Assembly: GCA_002325375.1 (NCBI GenBank)
Contig: DCRZ01000009.1
Span: forward strand, 96,156 to 160,155
DNA length: 64,000 nt
DNA from: Rhodospirillaceae bacterium UBA1479
GTDB taxonomy: Bacteria > Pseudomonadota > Alphaproteobacteria > Rhodospirillales > Casp-alpha2
Direction: 5' to 3'
Shown here: positions 17,840-26,057 of the stretch, in pieces
Numbering within the stretch: the first letter of the stretch is position 1
Layout: every line of letters starts with the position of its first letter
The notes under the pieces: generated by a model
Databases searched by the model: none
The model's input: only the letters and a program-made list of their open reading frames with translations
Told to the model about the DNA's origin: nothing
Position numbers and translations under genes: made by a program

Positions 17840-18044
17840 GGTCGATGTCTCAATACGGTTCCGTGGTGTCAGGCGCCGAAGGGTACCGGCCAATTCCACA
17901 CAAATTCCTAATACGCGAAGATTAGCCGGGAACTCATGGAAACTTATCAAGTTTCATGGCGCGGGCGGCTGGAATTTTGTAACAAGATGTCGCGCACCGG
18001 CCCTGGTGGCTGTGCGTGCAACCGGAGCAAAAAGGAATTCCCGC

Positions 18045-18332
18045 ATGTTCGTCGTCACCGTCACCTTTGTCGTAAAACCAGAGCATATCGCGGATTTCTC
18101 CCCGGCGATGATCGAGAATGCGCGCGCGTCGGAAGACACCGAGCCCGGCTGCCGACAGTTCGATGTCTGCCGCGATCCAAAGGATCCGGCGGTTACATTT
18201 CTTTACGAAGTTTATGACGATGCTGCCGCGTTCGAAGCCCATAAGGCGACGGCCCATTTCAAATCCTTCGACGCCCTGGTCCAACCCTGGTTGGCCTCGA
18301 AAGAGGTCAAGACCTGGGTTCTCGCGGACTAA
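18045..18332 (+). CDS. Antibiotic biosynthesis monooxygenase (ABM)/YgiN-like protein
   Basis: The 95 residues form a single ferredoxin-like ABM domain: VTVTFVVKPEHIADF at the start, EPGCRQFDVC near 38 and FLYEVYDDAAAFEAHKATAHF near 56-76. The closest annotated relatives are small quinol monooxygenases (YgiN) and LsrG-type isomerases; which reaction applies is open. AAGGA stands eight bases upstream of the ATG at 18045. The 3' end overlaps the convergent GNAT gene by four bases. Confidence 0.85.
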   Translation: MFVVTVTFVVKPEHIADFSPAMIENARASEDTEPGCRQFDVCRDPKDPAVTFLYEVYDDAAAFEAHKATAHFKSFDALVQPWLASKEVKTWVLAD

Positions 18333-18775
18333 AGCGGCAGTTTCATCCCGGCGTGGCTGTGCACGAAGCCGAGGGATTCGTAAAACGCCAAGGCATCAGG
18401 GCGTTCCCGGTCCGTGGTCAATTGCACCATCCGGCATCCCTTGTCCCGGGCGAGGCCGATGGCATGTTCGAACATCGCCCGGCCCAGGCCACTGCCGCGG
18501 GCCCTGGCAGCAACCCGCACGCCTTCGATCAACGCGCGCCAGCCGCCTTGATGAGAGATGTTCGGCAGCATCGTGATCTGCAGGCAGCCGACGACGCCGC
18601 CGTCATCGGCGACCAGCAGGCGGGTGTTGGGATCGTCCTGGATCGCCTGGAAGGCATCCCGGTAACAGGCGGGAAGTGGGGTTTCAAAACGCTCACGTTG
18701 CCGGCCTATTGGGTCATCGGCCAGCAGGGCGACGATATGGACGAGATCGTCCGCAGTGGCGTCCCGGAATTTCAT
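18329..18775 (-). CDS. GNAT-family N-acetyltransferase
   Basis: The 148-residue protein has a standard GNAT fold. The acetyl-CoA pyrophosphate loop is seen as ARARGSGLGRAMFEHAI (about 90-106) and the C-terminal motif as ALAFYESLGFVHSHAGM. The middle LQITMLPNISHQGGWRALIEGV matches a frequent small-molecule acetyltransferase subgroup. The acceptor amine is unknown. The ribosome site is weak. Confidence 0.88.
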   Translation of the reverse strand: MKFRDATADDLVHIVALLADDPIGRQRERFETPLPACYRDAFQAIQDDPNTRLLVADDGGVVGCLQITMLPNISHQGGWRALIEGVRVAARARGSGLGRAMFEHAIGLARDKGCRMVQLTTDRERPDALAFYESLGFVHSHAGMKLPL

Positions 18776-18968
18776 GATCTCACTTTACTAGATGGGGCCT
18801 GGGACGGCTGTCAAACCCAGGCGTCCGCCATTGCATGAATTTTATTTTTCCAAAATGCAGACAAATTTATCAAAAATCATCGAATTTGATTGAACATCAA
18901 AATATTCATTGATAAGCCGATAAGGACCACGCCTGCCACGGCATGAATATTGATTATGGGGAGGGGGC
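18776..18968. promoter_or_regulatory. AT-rich promoter region upstream of the PAS gene
   Basis: The central part (about 18836-18925) is clearly richer in A and T than its surroundings and holds TTGATT and TATTCATTGATAAG-like words. It probably carries the promoters of the PAS protein gene and of the divergent GNAT gene. No open frame is convincing. Confidence 0.45.
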
Positions 18969-19472
18969 ATGCCGCCTAGCGAATTCGGGAGTGACGGCGA
19001 TCAGTCATCTCCCGACCTTGGGTTTGTGCAAAGCCCTAAGATTAAACGCATTTTTGATTTCTGGATCAGCCTGCGCGGTGATCGCCCGTTTCCGGCATGG
19101 ACCGACGTCAAGTTGATGGATCTCTACGACGTGGCTCCTTTCCTGGCCGTGGTCGACGTGGAGCATGAGAATGGTGCTCCGCGGTTCCGCTATCGCTTTT
19201 GTGGCACGGCATTGGTCGAGGCGCGAGACCAACTGGTCCCCGCGGACCCCACCGGCCGATACATCGATGAGGTCGTTTGGCCGTTCGATCCGGCGCCGCT
19301 GGTTGGGGCTTGTAGCAAGGCCTTCGGTTGGCGGAAACCTGCTTTTTTGGCCGCTGGTGAGGTTAATGAAAGCGCCTATCACCTGCACGAGCGGGGGTTT
19401 TTCCCCCTCGGGCCGGACGACGGGACGGTGTCGCATATCCTCATTTGCGTCGACGAAGTCCGGGCCACCTGA
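18969..19472 (+). CDS. PAS domain protein (PAS_5-like)
   Basis: The 167 residues match the single-domain PAS_5 type common in Rhodospirillales: IFDFWISLRGDRPFPAWTDV near 29-48, where Trp and the RGD...P pattern are typical, then DLYDVAPFLAVVDVE and FRYRFCGTALVEARD, the strand-helix elements of the PAS core. No output domain is attached, so it would act as a separate sensor or ligand-binding partner. The ATG at 18969 follows a GGGGAGGGGG ribosome site. Confidence 0.78.
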   Translation: MPPSEFGSDGDQSSPDLGFVQSPKIKRIFDFWISLRGDRPFPAWTDVKLMDLYDVAPFLAVVDVEHENGAPRFRYRFCGTALVEARDQLVPADPTGRYIDEVVWPFDPAPLVGACSKAFGWRKPAFLAAGEVNESAYHLHERGFFPLGPDDGTVSHILICVDEVRAT

Positions 19473-19547
19473 CGCCGGATGTTTCCAATCGGCCGTGCCG
19501 GGGGTTAAATAAGGGATCGGACGTTTCAACGAGGATACGATCGCACC

Positions 19548-20711
19548 ATGACCGACCGCCCCACATCGCCGCATACGGCCTCCAACGAACCGACCCTGGA
19601 TGCCGACGAAATCCTTGCAGGTATTCTCGAATGGGTCGCCATCGAAAGCCCGTCCCATGACGGCGACGCGGTCAACCGCATGGTCGATCTCGTCGAAAAG
19701 GGCCATGCGGCGCTGGGGGCCAGGATCGAACGCACGCCGGGGCGCGACGGGTTCGGCGACATTCTGGTGTCTCGCACGCCCTGGGGCGGCGACGGGCCGG
19801 GGATTCTCGTCCTGTCGCACCTGGATACGGTGCATGCCATGGGCACCATCGAAAACGAACTGAAGGTACGGCGCGAGGGCGATAAGGTCTACGGACCCGG
19901 CATCTACGATATGAAGTCAGGCGCCTACATCGCCAACCACGCCTACCGGCATCTGGTGCGCGCGGGCAAGGAAACGCCCCTGCCGATCACCTTCATGTAC
20001 GTCCCGGAAGAAGAAATCGGCAGCCCCACGTCGCGCCAGATGATCGTCGACCTGGCGAAAAAGAACAAATACGTCTTGGTTACCGAACCGGCGCGGGATG
20101 GCGGCAAGGTCGTCACGGCGCGCAACGGACGCCTGAAGTACGACATCACCGTCACCGGCCGGCCGTCCCATGCCGGCCTGCGCCACATGGATGGGCGCAG
20201 CGCGATCCGGGAAATGGCCCATCAGATCCTGTTTCTTGAGGGGCTGACCGACTACGACCGCTCGATCACCTGTTCCGTCGGCACGATTTCCGGCGGCACC
20301 CTGACCAACGTGGTGCCGGCGAAATGCTCTATTACCGTGGACCTGCGGGTGCCGGATATGGACGCGGCCGAGGAGATCAAGGCCAAGGTCGAGGGCATGA
20401 CGCCCGTCGATCCCGACTGTGTTCTGCAAATCGAGGGCGGCGTCGACCGTCCGCCCTATGAGAAGTTCGACGGCATCGAAAAGCTGTTCCAACACGCCAA
20501 GGGCCTGGCGGCGGAAATCGGATTCGACCTTCAGGATCTGAAGACCGGCGGCGGATCCGACGGCAACTTCACCGGGGCACTCGGCATTCCCACGCTGGAC
20601 GGCCTGGGCGCCGACGGCCATGGCGCCCATTCCCACGACGAGTTCATCTACTACTCGTCCCTGGTCGAACGCTGCCGCCTGATGATCCGTCTGTTCGAAA
20701 CGTTGGAGTAG
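19548..20711 (+). CDS. M20-family metallopeptidase (CPG2/ArgE/DapE type)
   Basis: The 387-residue enzyme has all di-zinc ligands and catalytic residues of the family: His and Asp in LSHLDTVHAMG, bridging Asp in GPGIYDMKSGAY, the general base and ligand Glu pair in VPEEEIGS, and the last His in GAHSHDEF. The lid/dimerisation domain sits between (about 185-295, starting GRLKYDITVTGRPSHAG). This pattern fits carboxypeptidase G2-type hydrolases, which cleave a C-terminal acidic amino acid or an acyl group. The cytochrome c gene follows after two bases. Confidence 0.9.
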   Translation: MTDRPTSPHTASNEPTLDADEILAGILEWVAIESPSHDGDAVNRMVDLVEKGHAALGARIERTPGRDGFGDILVSRTPWGGDGPGILVLSHLDTVHAMGTIENELKVRREGDKVYGPGIYDMKSGAYIANHAYRHLVRAGKETPLPITFMYVPEEEIGSPTSRQMIVDLAKKNKYVLVTEPARDGGKVVTARNGRLKYDITVTGRPSHAGLRHMDGRSAIREMAHQILFLEGLTDYDRSITCSVGTISGGTLTNVVPAKCSITVDLRVPDMDAAEEIKAKVEGMTPVDPDCVLQIEGGVDRPPYEKFDGIEKLFQHAKGLAAEIGFDLQDLKTGGGSDGNFTGALGIPTLDGLGADGHGAHSHDEFIYYSSLVERCRLMIRLFETLE

Positions 20712-20713
20712 GC

Positions 20714-21109
20714 ATGGTTCGCCGGGCTGCGCTATCGGTATTGCTTGCCCTGCTGACGGCAGAGACGGCGGCGGCAGATGCGGAGAACGGCCGGGCCCTT
20801 GCGGAACGCCATTGCGCGCGCTGCCATGTGGTCGGCGAATTCAATCCGCACGGTGGGATCGGCTCGACCCCGTCCCTGCAGTGGATCAAGAAGCTGCCCG
20901 ACTGGCGCGACCGGTTTCAGACATTCTACGTCCGCCGCCCCCATCTGGCCTTCATCAAGGTTAAGGGGTTGGCACCCCTGACCAAGTTGCCGCCCTATGC
21001 CACGCCGATCGAGATCGCACCGGGCGATGCCGACGACATCTTTGCCTTTGTCGAGGAGCTGCCCGTGCCCAAGGGGCATTCGGACATCACCCCGATCGAA
21101 GGCAAATAG
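20714..21109 (+). CDS. c-type cytochrome with no Met for the sixth haem ligand
   Basis: The 131-residue protein has a signal peptide (about 1-21) and one haem site CARCH (34-38), so it is exported and matured in the periplasm. After the haem motif there is no Met at all, although class I cytochromes c normally use one as sixth ligand. The remaining His residues (46, 77, 122) are candidates; RRPHLAF (74-80) lies where the ligand loop could be. The haem may thus be bis-His or five-coordinate. It follows the M20 gene after two bases and ends seven bases before the convergent XRE gene. Confidence 0.85.
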   Translation: MVRRAALSVLLALLTAETAAADAENGRALAERHCARCHVVGEFNPHGGIGSTPSLQWIKKLPDWRDRFQTFYVRRPHLAFIKVKGLAPLTKLPPYATPIEIAPGDADDIFAFVEELPVPKGHSDITPIEGK

Positions 21110-21116
21110 CGAACGG

Positions 21117-21575
21117 TTATTCCCAGTCGGCTTTGGACAGCGACGCGATCAGATCATGTACCGCGCGGCGTTTGCGCGGATTGTCGATGCTGTAGTAGGC
21201 GGTGACCAGTTCGGTGGTTTCACTGGACCCCATGACGTCCGAGGAATCGCGCGGATCTTCGGCGAAGACGACGTCCAGATCGAAGTTGTCCTGGGTCATC
21301 TGGATATCCTGCGGCATCCCGTCGAAGAAGTAGGCGACGGGAATGTCCAGAATTCGGCTGAGTTGGTACAGCCGGCTGGCACCGATTCGGTTGGCGCCGC
21401 GTTCGTACTTCTGGATCTGCTGGAACGTCAAACCCAGAGAGTCCCCCAACTCCCCCTGACTCATCCCTTTCAGTTTTCGCTGCTCGCGAACCCGCCCACC
21501 GACATGGATGTCAACGGGGTGTGCGACCCCGGGCGGCATGCGGTTCGGGTGCGATTTTTTGGATGCTTTCGGCAT
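21117..21575 (-). CDS. XRE-family transcriptional regulator (copy 1)
   Basis: The 152 residues hold an XRE helix-turn-helix at about 26-82, beginning with VDIHVGGRVREQRKLKGMSQ and including LTFQQIQKYERGANRIGASR, a recognition helix typical of an alphaproteobacterial group of short regulators. The C-terminal part (ETTELVTAYYSIDNPRKRRAV) is also conserved. A close paralogue lies at 32188-32652. The ATG at 21575 is preferred; a TTG at 21587 would leave no room for the GGAGG site. Confidence 0.9.
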   Translation of the reverse strand: MPKASKKSHPNRMPPGVAHPVDIHVGGRVREQRKLKGMSQGELGDSLGLTFQQIQKYERGANRIGASRLYQLSRILDIPVAYFFDGMPQDIQMTQDNFDLDVVFAEDPRDSSDVMGSSETTELVTAYYSIDNPRKRRAVHDLIASLSKADWE

Positions 21576-21827
21576 ATACGGTTTCAACCTCCGTTTTTAC
21601 TATCCGTTTGAATTTTGGGATAATTGGTCTGATTTATGGAGGATTTCAGGGCGAGCGAACCCTTTGAATCCGTGCGCAAGCTAACACACTGCATATCCGC
21701 ATGTTATCTAGACAAAAGGCCTATAAGTGTCGCGAAATACACGGAATTATGGTTCCGTGCAGCGATTATGGGGTACTTTGAATTGTATGTGAAAGCCGTG
21801 CCGGTCCAGCCGGGCGGAAGCGCAAGC

Positions 21828-22637
21828 TCAGTCGTCGCCGCCGTCGTTACCGTCGTCCAGGATGTCCTCAAGGGCATTGCCGGCGTAGGGGATTTCCTCT
21901 TCGACGAGATCCCAGATGGTCCGCGCCGTGGGGACTTCCCGTTCCTCGGCGATATGGGCGACAAGGCCCGCGGCGCGGGCGATCACGGCGAAGCCGCGCA
22001 TGATTTCCGGCGGGATGCCGATTTCCGACAGCACCGCCGCCGTGCCGCCCGTCGCGTTAATGGTCAAGTGTTTGCCGAACGAATCGTCGACGGCCTGACT
22101 AAGGACCTCGATGGCACGGATGTAATCGCCTCTGACGCCGTTCGCCCGGGCGATTTCGAACAGCTTGGGCGTGCGGGGATCGTCCGGTTTGTGCAGGTGA
22201 TGGCCAAACCCGGGCAGGTGCTTGCGCTGGGCCCGGTGCTCGGCGACGATTCGCTTCGCCGCCGTATCCATCGGCTCTGTTCCTTCGACCATCTCGCGCA
22301 GCAGCTTGGAGCAGTTTTCCATGGTCCCGACGAAGGTCGAGCCCACGTTGAGCAGCCCCGCCGCCACGGCGGCCTGCAGGGCTTCGGGCGCGGAATGGTA
22401 GGTCAGGCGGGTGGCGACGGCGCTGGGCGTCAGGCCGTGTTCCATCAGCGCCAGCAGCACCGCGTCGATGATCGCCACGTCGGCGGCCGTTGGGGTGCGG
22501 TTCAGGATGTGGCCGATCATGGCTTCGGTGAAGCTCATCTTGCCCATCATGTCCGTCACCAGGTTCTGGTCCCGGTAATACAGGTCCGTCAGGGTATGGG
22601 TCGCCAGCTTCTGGGTCGGTTTGATCTTCTCGGCCAT
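21828..22637 (-). CDS. Citryl-CoA lyase / citrate synthase-like protein
   Basis: The 269-residue protein resembles the C-terminal (catalytic) part of citrate synthase and ATP-citrate lyase. LPGFGHHLHKPDDPRTPKLF (about 143-162) is the counterpart of the GFGHRVYKxxDPR active-site segment, and ATGGTAAVLSEIGIPP near 196 is the CoA-binding region. It lacks the large N-terminal domain of true citrate synthases (about 430 residues), as in enzymes annotated as citryl-CoA lyases, which cleave citryl-CoA into oxaloacetate and acetyl-CoA. Five bases separate it from the upstream acyl-CoA ligase, which could supply the CoA thioester. The C terminus is a short acidic run (ILDDGNDGGDD). Confidence 0.82.
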   Translation of the reverse strand: MAEKIKPTQKLATHTLTDLYYRDQNLVTDMMGKMSFTEAMIGHILNRTPTAADVAIIDAVLLALMEHGLTPSAVATRLTYHSAPEALQAAVAAGLLNVGSTFVGTMENCSKLLREMVEGTEPMDTAAKRIVAEHRAQRKHLPGFGHHLHKPDDPRTPKLFEIARANGVRGDYIRAIEVLSQAVDDSFGKHLTINATGGTAAVLSEIGIPPEIMRGFAVIARAAGLVAHIAEEREVPTARTIWDLVEEEIPYAGNALEDILDDGNDGGDD

Positions 22638-22642
22638 GGGTC

Positions 22643-24187
22643 TTACGCCTCCTGGAACTGGGCTTTGGCTTCGCGGCGCAGAACCTTGCCCACGGGGCTG
22701 CGGGGCAGCTCGTCGACGAAATGCACGCGCTTCGGCGCCTTCACGGAATCCAGCCGCGATTTGACGTACTGGATGATCTCGTCCTCGTCGGCGGGCTGGC
22801 CGGCGTGGATCTCGATCGCCGCCTGCACGGCCTCGCCCCATTTGTCGTCGGGCAGGCCGAACACGACGCATTCCTTGACCGCGGGGTGCTGGCCCAAAAC
22901 GGCCTCCACATCGGACGGGAATACGTTGAAGCCGCCGGTCACGATCATGTCGCGGATGCGGTCCTTGATATAGATGAAGCCGTCTTCCTCGATCGCGGCC
23001 ACGTCGCCGGTATACAGCCAGCCGTCCTTGATGGTCTCGGCCGTTGCATCGGGCATGTCGAGATAACCTTTCATGACCAGCTCGGACTTGATGACGATCT
23101 CGCCCGCTTGGCCGGTCGGCAGGAAATTGCCCTCGGGATCGACCACGCGCAGGTCGCAGCGATCCGTGGCCCGGCCGCAGGACGCCAGGCGATGGTCGTT
23201 GTTTAGCCAGTCGCGCGACCGCATGACCGTGACGATCTGCGGCACCTCGGTCTGCCCGTAGCAGGTTTCCAGCGCATTGTTGAACATCGGCAAGCCGCGC
23301 TTGATCTCGTCCGGGCGCATGGCGGCGCCGCCGACAATGACATGCTTCAGGCTCTTGAAATCGCGTTTCGTCAGGTCTTCCTCGGCCATCATCATGTAGA
23401 TCACCGTGGGCGGCAGGAACACCGTGGTCACCCGGTCCTTTTCGATGGCTTCGATGATCGCGGCCGGGCGCGCCGGTTGCGGCATGAAGACCTGCGTCCC
23501 ACCCTGGGCCAGGATCGGCACCAGCAGGGTGCCCGTGCCGTGGGTCATGGGGGCGGCCAGCAGGTTGCGGTCATCGCCGTCCAATTCGAACGCGCGGGTC
23601 ATCAGGTCGATGCAGGTGTGCCACACCCGATAGGTCTGCTGCACGCCCTTGGGCCGCCCGGACGAGCCGCCCGTGAACTTGATGGCCTGAACGTCGTCGG
23701 GGGCCAGGTCATGGCGTTTCGGCATGCGGCCGGCGAAATCGCTCATCAAGGCCGCCAAGTTGAGATCGCCGCCGCAGGCATGCTGGCTGCCGCCGGTCGG
23801 CCGCCCGCGCACCACCGTGGCCTTGCCGGGATCGAAGCGGTCCATGCAGTCGGCATCGGCGACGATGATCGAGGGCGCCGTGACCTCCGCCATGCGGGTC
23901 AGTTCCTCGGCCCCGTTGCGGGGGTTCAGAGGCACCCAGGTCTTGCCGGCGGCCAGCGTACCCAGGAACGCGGTCAGATGCTCGACCGTGTTATAGCCGC
24001 AAATGCCGACCCGGCTTTGCGGGGCCGGGTCGATGTCCTGCAGGGCCGCCGCGACGGCGTTGACGCGGGCGGCAAGGTCGCCGTGGGTCAGGGTCAAATC
24101 CCCGTCCTTGATGGCGATGCGGTCCGGCGCCTTGGCGGCGGCGCGAAGGAAGTGGTCGATAGGCAGGTCCATGGCGGGAATCTTCAT
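22643..24187 (-). CDS. AMP-dependent acyl-CoA synthetase/ligase
   Basis: The 514 residues show the ANL superfamily motifs: P-loop IKFTGGSSGRPKGVQQTYR near 164-182, A5 motif ETCYGQTEVPQI, A7 YTGDVAAIEEDGFIYIKDR, hinge region DMIVTGGFNVFPSD and the catalytic Lys in SPVGKVLRR near the C terminus. It should activate a carboxylic acid with ATP and transfer it to CoA. Length and motifs fit a medium-chain or aryl acid ligase, but the acid is not known. MKIPAMDL at 24187 or MDL at 24172 could be the start. It follows the carbonic-anhydrase-like gene by 32 bases and precedes the lyase by five. Confidence 0.9.
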   Translation of the reverse strand: MKIPAMDLPIDHFLRAAAKAPDRIAIKDGDLTLTHGDLAARVNAVAAALQDIDPAPQSRVGICGYNTVEHLTAFLGTLAAGKTWVPLNPRNGAEELTRMAEVTAPSIIVADADCMDRFDPGKATVVRGRPTGGSQHACGGDLNLAALMSDFAGRMPKRHDLAPDDVQAIKFTGGSSGRPKGVQQTYRVWHTCIDLMTRAFELDGDDRNLLAAPMTHGTGTLLVPILAQGGTQVFMPQPARPAAIIEAIEKDRVTTVFLPPTVIYMMMAEEDLTKRDFKSLKHVIVGGAAMRPDEIKRGLPMFNNALETCYGQTEVPQIVTVMRSRDWLNNDHRLASCGRATDRCDLRVVDPEGNFLPTGQAGEIVIKSELVMKGYLDMPDATAETIKDGWLYTGDVAAIEEDGFIYIKDRIRDMIVTGGFNVFPSDVEAVLGQHPAVKECVVFGLPDDKWGEAVQAAIEIHAGQPADEDEIIQYVKSRLDSVKAPKRVHFVDELPRSPVGKVLRREAKAQFQEA

Positions 24188-24219
24188 GCTGATCTGAGGG
24201 GAAGGACGAGGGGTGGCCG

Positions 24220-24744
24220 TTAGTCCTGGGGCGTCATGTCGGATTTGTAATGCTTCCAGCGTTTCACATAGTCGGGCGGGATGCGGGCGAGCATTTCTTT
24301 TTGCGCGTCGGACACTTCCTTGATGACCTTTCCGGGAATGCCCATGACCAGGGAATTGTCGGGAATTTCCTTGCCCTCGCCGATCAGCGCCTTGCCGCCG
24401 ATGATGCAATTCTTGCCGATCTTGGCCCCGTTCAGGACCACCGCGCCGATACCGACCATGGTGCCGTCGCCGATCGTGCAGCCGTGCAGCATGGCCATGT
24501 GGCCGACCGTGCAATAGTCGCCGATGGTCAGGGGGAACCCGGGGTCCGCGTGGAGGACGCTGCCGTCCTGGATCTGCGTGCCTTCGCCGATGGTGATGAG
24601 GTCGTTATCGGCACGCACGGTGGCGCCGAACCAGACGCTGGCATCCTTTTTCAGGACGACATTGCCGATTACGACGGCGTTCGGCGCGATCCAGTAATTG
24701 TCACCGTCAGTCTGGACCTTAAGGTCGCCCAGGGCATATTTCAT
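24220..24744 (-). CDS. Gamma-carbonic-anhydrase-like hexapeptide-repeat protein
   Basis: The 174 residues form a left-handed beta-helix with repeated hexapeptides (VVIGNVVLKKDASVWFGATV and onwards) and a C-terminal helix. Three His in positions of the zinc site are present (VLHADPG, TVGHMAM, MLHGCTIG), as in Cam/YrdA-type proteins that work as trimers. Some relatives hydrate CO2; many others have an unknown role. AGGAG lies six bases before the ATG at 24744. It is first in a three-gene unit with the acyl-CoA ligase and the citryl-CoA lyase-like gene. Confidence 0.9.
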   Translation of the reverse strand: MKYALGDLKVQTDGDNYWIAPNAVVIGNVVLKKDASVWFGATVRADNDLITIGEGTQIQDGSVLHADPGFPLTIGDYCTVGHMAMLHGCTIGDGTMVGIGAVVLNGAKIGKNCIIGGKALIGEGKEIPDNSLVMGIPGKVIKEVSDAQKEMLARIPPDYVKRWKHYKSDMTPQD

Positions 24745-24861
24745 GTCTGTCTCCTGCGTGGTTTTCCTTAGGCTATAGCGCCCTGACCATCCCAGGGCAA
24801 TTGCGTTCCGTCCAGGATGGCGTAATCTGGGGGCTTCCCGAACACCGGAGACCACAGAGCC

Positions 24862-25050
24862 ATGCCAGGTACAAAACGCCCGAACCGCAAGCCCAAGAAA
24901 AAGCGCACACCTACCGACAACGATAAATCCGGACAGCAGCACGGCCCCGGCGTCACCGCCGGCGCCAACGCCAAATCCTATGGCGCGCCGAAGGGTGGGC
25001 GGTCGATTTCCAGCCCGGCCATGACCCGCGGCGCCGCCAGAGGCGGCTGA
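24862..25050 (+). CDS. Small basic hypothetical protein
   Basis: The 62-residue frame is rich in Lys, Arg, Gly and Pro (MPGTKRPNRKPKKKRTPTD at the start) and appears disordered. GGAG is found 11 bases upstream, and codon use matches the surrounding genes. It resembles short nucleic-acid-binding or ribosome-associated hypotheticals, with no firm family. It lies alone on the plus strand and ends 13 bases before the convergent PhyH gene. Confidence 0.5.
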   Translation: MPGTKRPNRKPKKKRTPTDNDKSGQQHGPGVTAGANAKSYGAPKGGRSISSPAMTRGAARGG

Positions 25051-25063
25051 CCAGACCGGCTGA

Positions 25064-26026
25064 TTACTCCGCCGCCGGCTTGAGCGCCGCCGCGACGGCG
25101 GCCGGGGGCCGGTGGCCAGGATCGCGCGGGGTCGGCGTGCCGGCCTCGCCCGCCTGCTGGGCATAGATCGAGGTATAGCCCGCAGAAAAGTCCGGCGGCG
25201 TGGGGCAGGGCTCCGGGTCCATATGGGCCCATTTGGCGGCTTCGCCGCGCACCAAGGCCCGGAAATGCTCCGTATAGGTATCCTTCAGCGCCGTGTAGGG
25301 AAAGGCGTCGGCCGAGGCATAGGCGTTGATCAGCAGCGGCCGCCCGGAAACGGTCTGGGTCGTCGCCTCCGTCGCGTGCACGGCGCGGGCGTGGTGCACG
25401 GTGATGGATCCCTTGGGCGCCGGGCAATAGACCGCCGTGTCGGTCGGTAGTTTGGCCACGTCGGCATCGGTCAGGCGCCCGGTCCAGATGCCGTTCGCAT
25501 CGTAATGTTCATAGACAGGCCCCAGGTGGCTGCCCGGAATGACGCCGAGCGGCCCGTCCCCCGGGTTCACGTCCGCCAAGTAGGTGCCGATGGCCAGCAC
25601 CGAATGGTTGGTATGGGGATAGAAGGCGATGTCCTGATGCCAGGCGACCTCGTCCTTGCCGTCGGACCATTTGAAATTCAGCTTGGAATGGTGAAAGCAG
25701 ACGTCGGGGCCCAGCAGGTCCGCGGCCACGTCGGCGATGATGCCGTTGGCGAATTGCCAATAGGCGGGGTCCATGCCGTCGGGCTTTTTCAGGCGGCGCA
25801 CAACGGGCCTGTCGGCGGAATGGCTGGGGGCCACGTCCAGCACGTCGTTCGGTTTGGTCAGCGCGCGGGAGCGTTCGATCCAATCCGCGGTGACGCGGTT
25901 GATTTCGTCGACGATGTCGTCGGGGATCAGGCGTTCGGCGACCAGGTAACCGTCGCGAAAATAGGCCTCGCGCTGGGCCTGGGTCAGGACGCGCGCGGGA
26001 TGGCGCAGGATGTCTTCAGGGGTCAT
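25064..26026 (-). CDS. Phytanoyl-CoA dioxygenase (PhyH) family protein
   Basis: The 320-residue enzyme is a non-haem iron, 2-oxoglutarate-dependent oxygenase. The HxD iron ligands are seen in VAWHQDIAFYPH near 127-138, and the distal His and Arg in HHARAVHATEATTQ followed by GRPLLI near 210-235. The N-terminal FRDGYLVAERLIPDD is a typical PhyH beginning. Bacterial members hydroxylate many small molecules. It lies 31 bases after the serine hydrolase in the GntR-linked unit, so its substrate is probably connected to that pathway. Confidence 0.9.
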   Translation of the reverse strand: MTPEDILRHPARVLTQAQREAYFRDGYLVAERLIPDDIVDEINRVTADWIERSRALTKPNDVLDVAPSHSADRPVVRRLKKPDGMDPAYWQFANGIIADVAADLLGPDVCFHHSKLNFKWSDGKDEVAWHQDIAFYPHTNHSVLAIGTYLADVNPGDGPLGVIPGSHLGPVYEHYDANGIWTGRLTDADVAKLPTDTAVYCPAPKGSITVHHARAVHATEATTQTVSGRPLLINAYASADAFPYTALKDTYTEHFRALVRGEAAKWAHMDPEPCPTPPDFSAGYTSIYAQQAGEAGTPTPRDPGHRPPAAVAAALKPAAE

Positions 26027-26057
26027 GTTCGGATGCTCCGGGCAACGGGTCAGGCGG

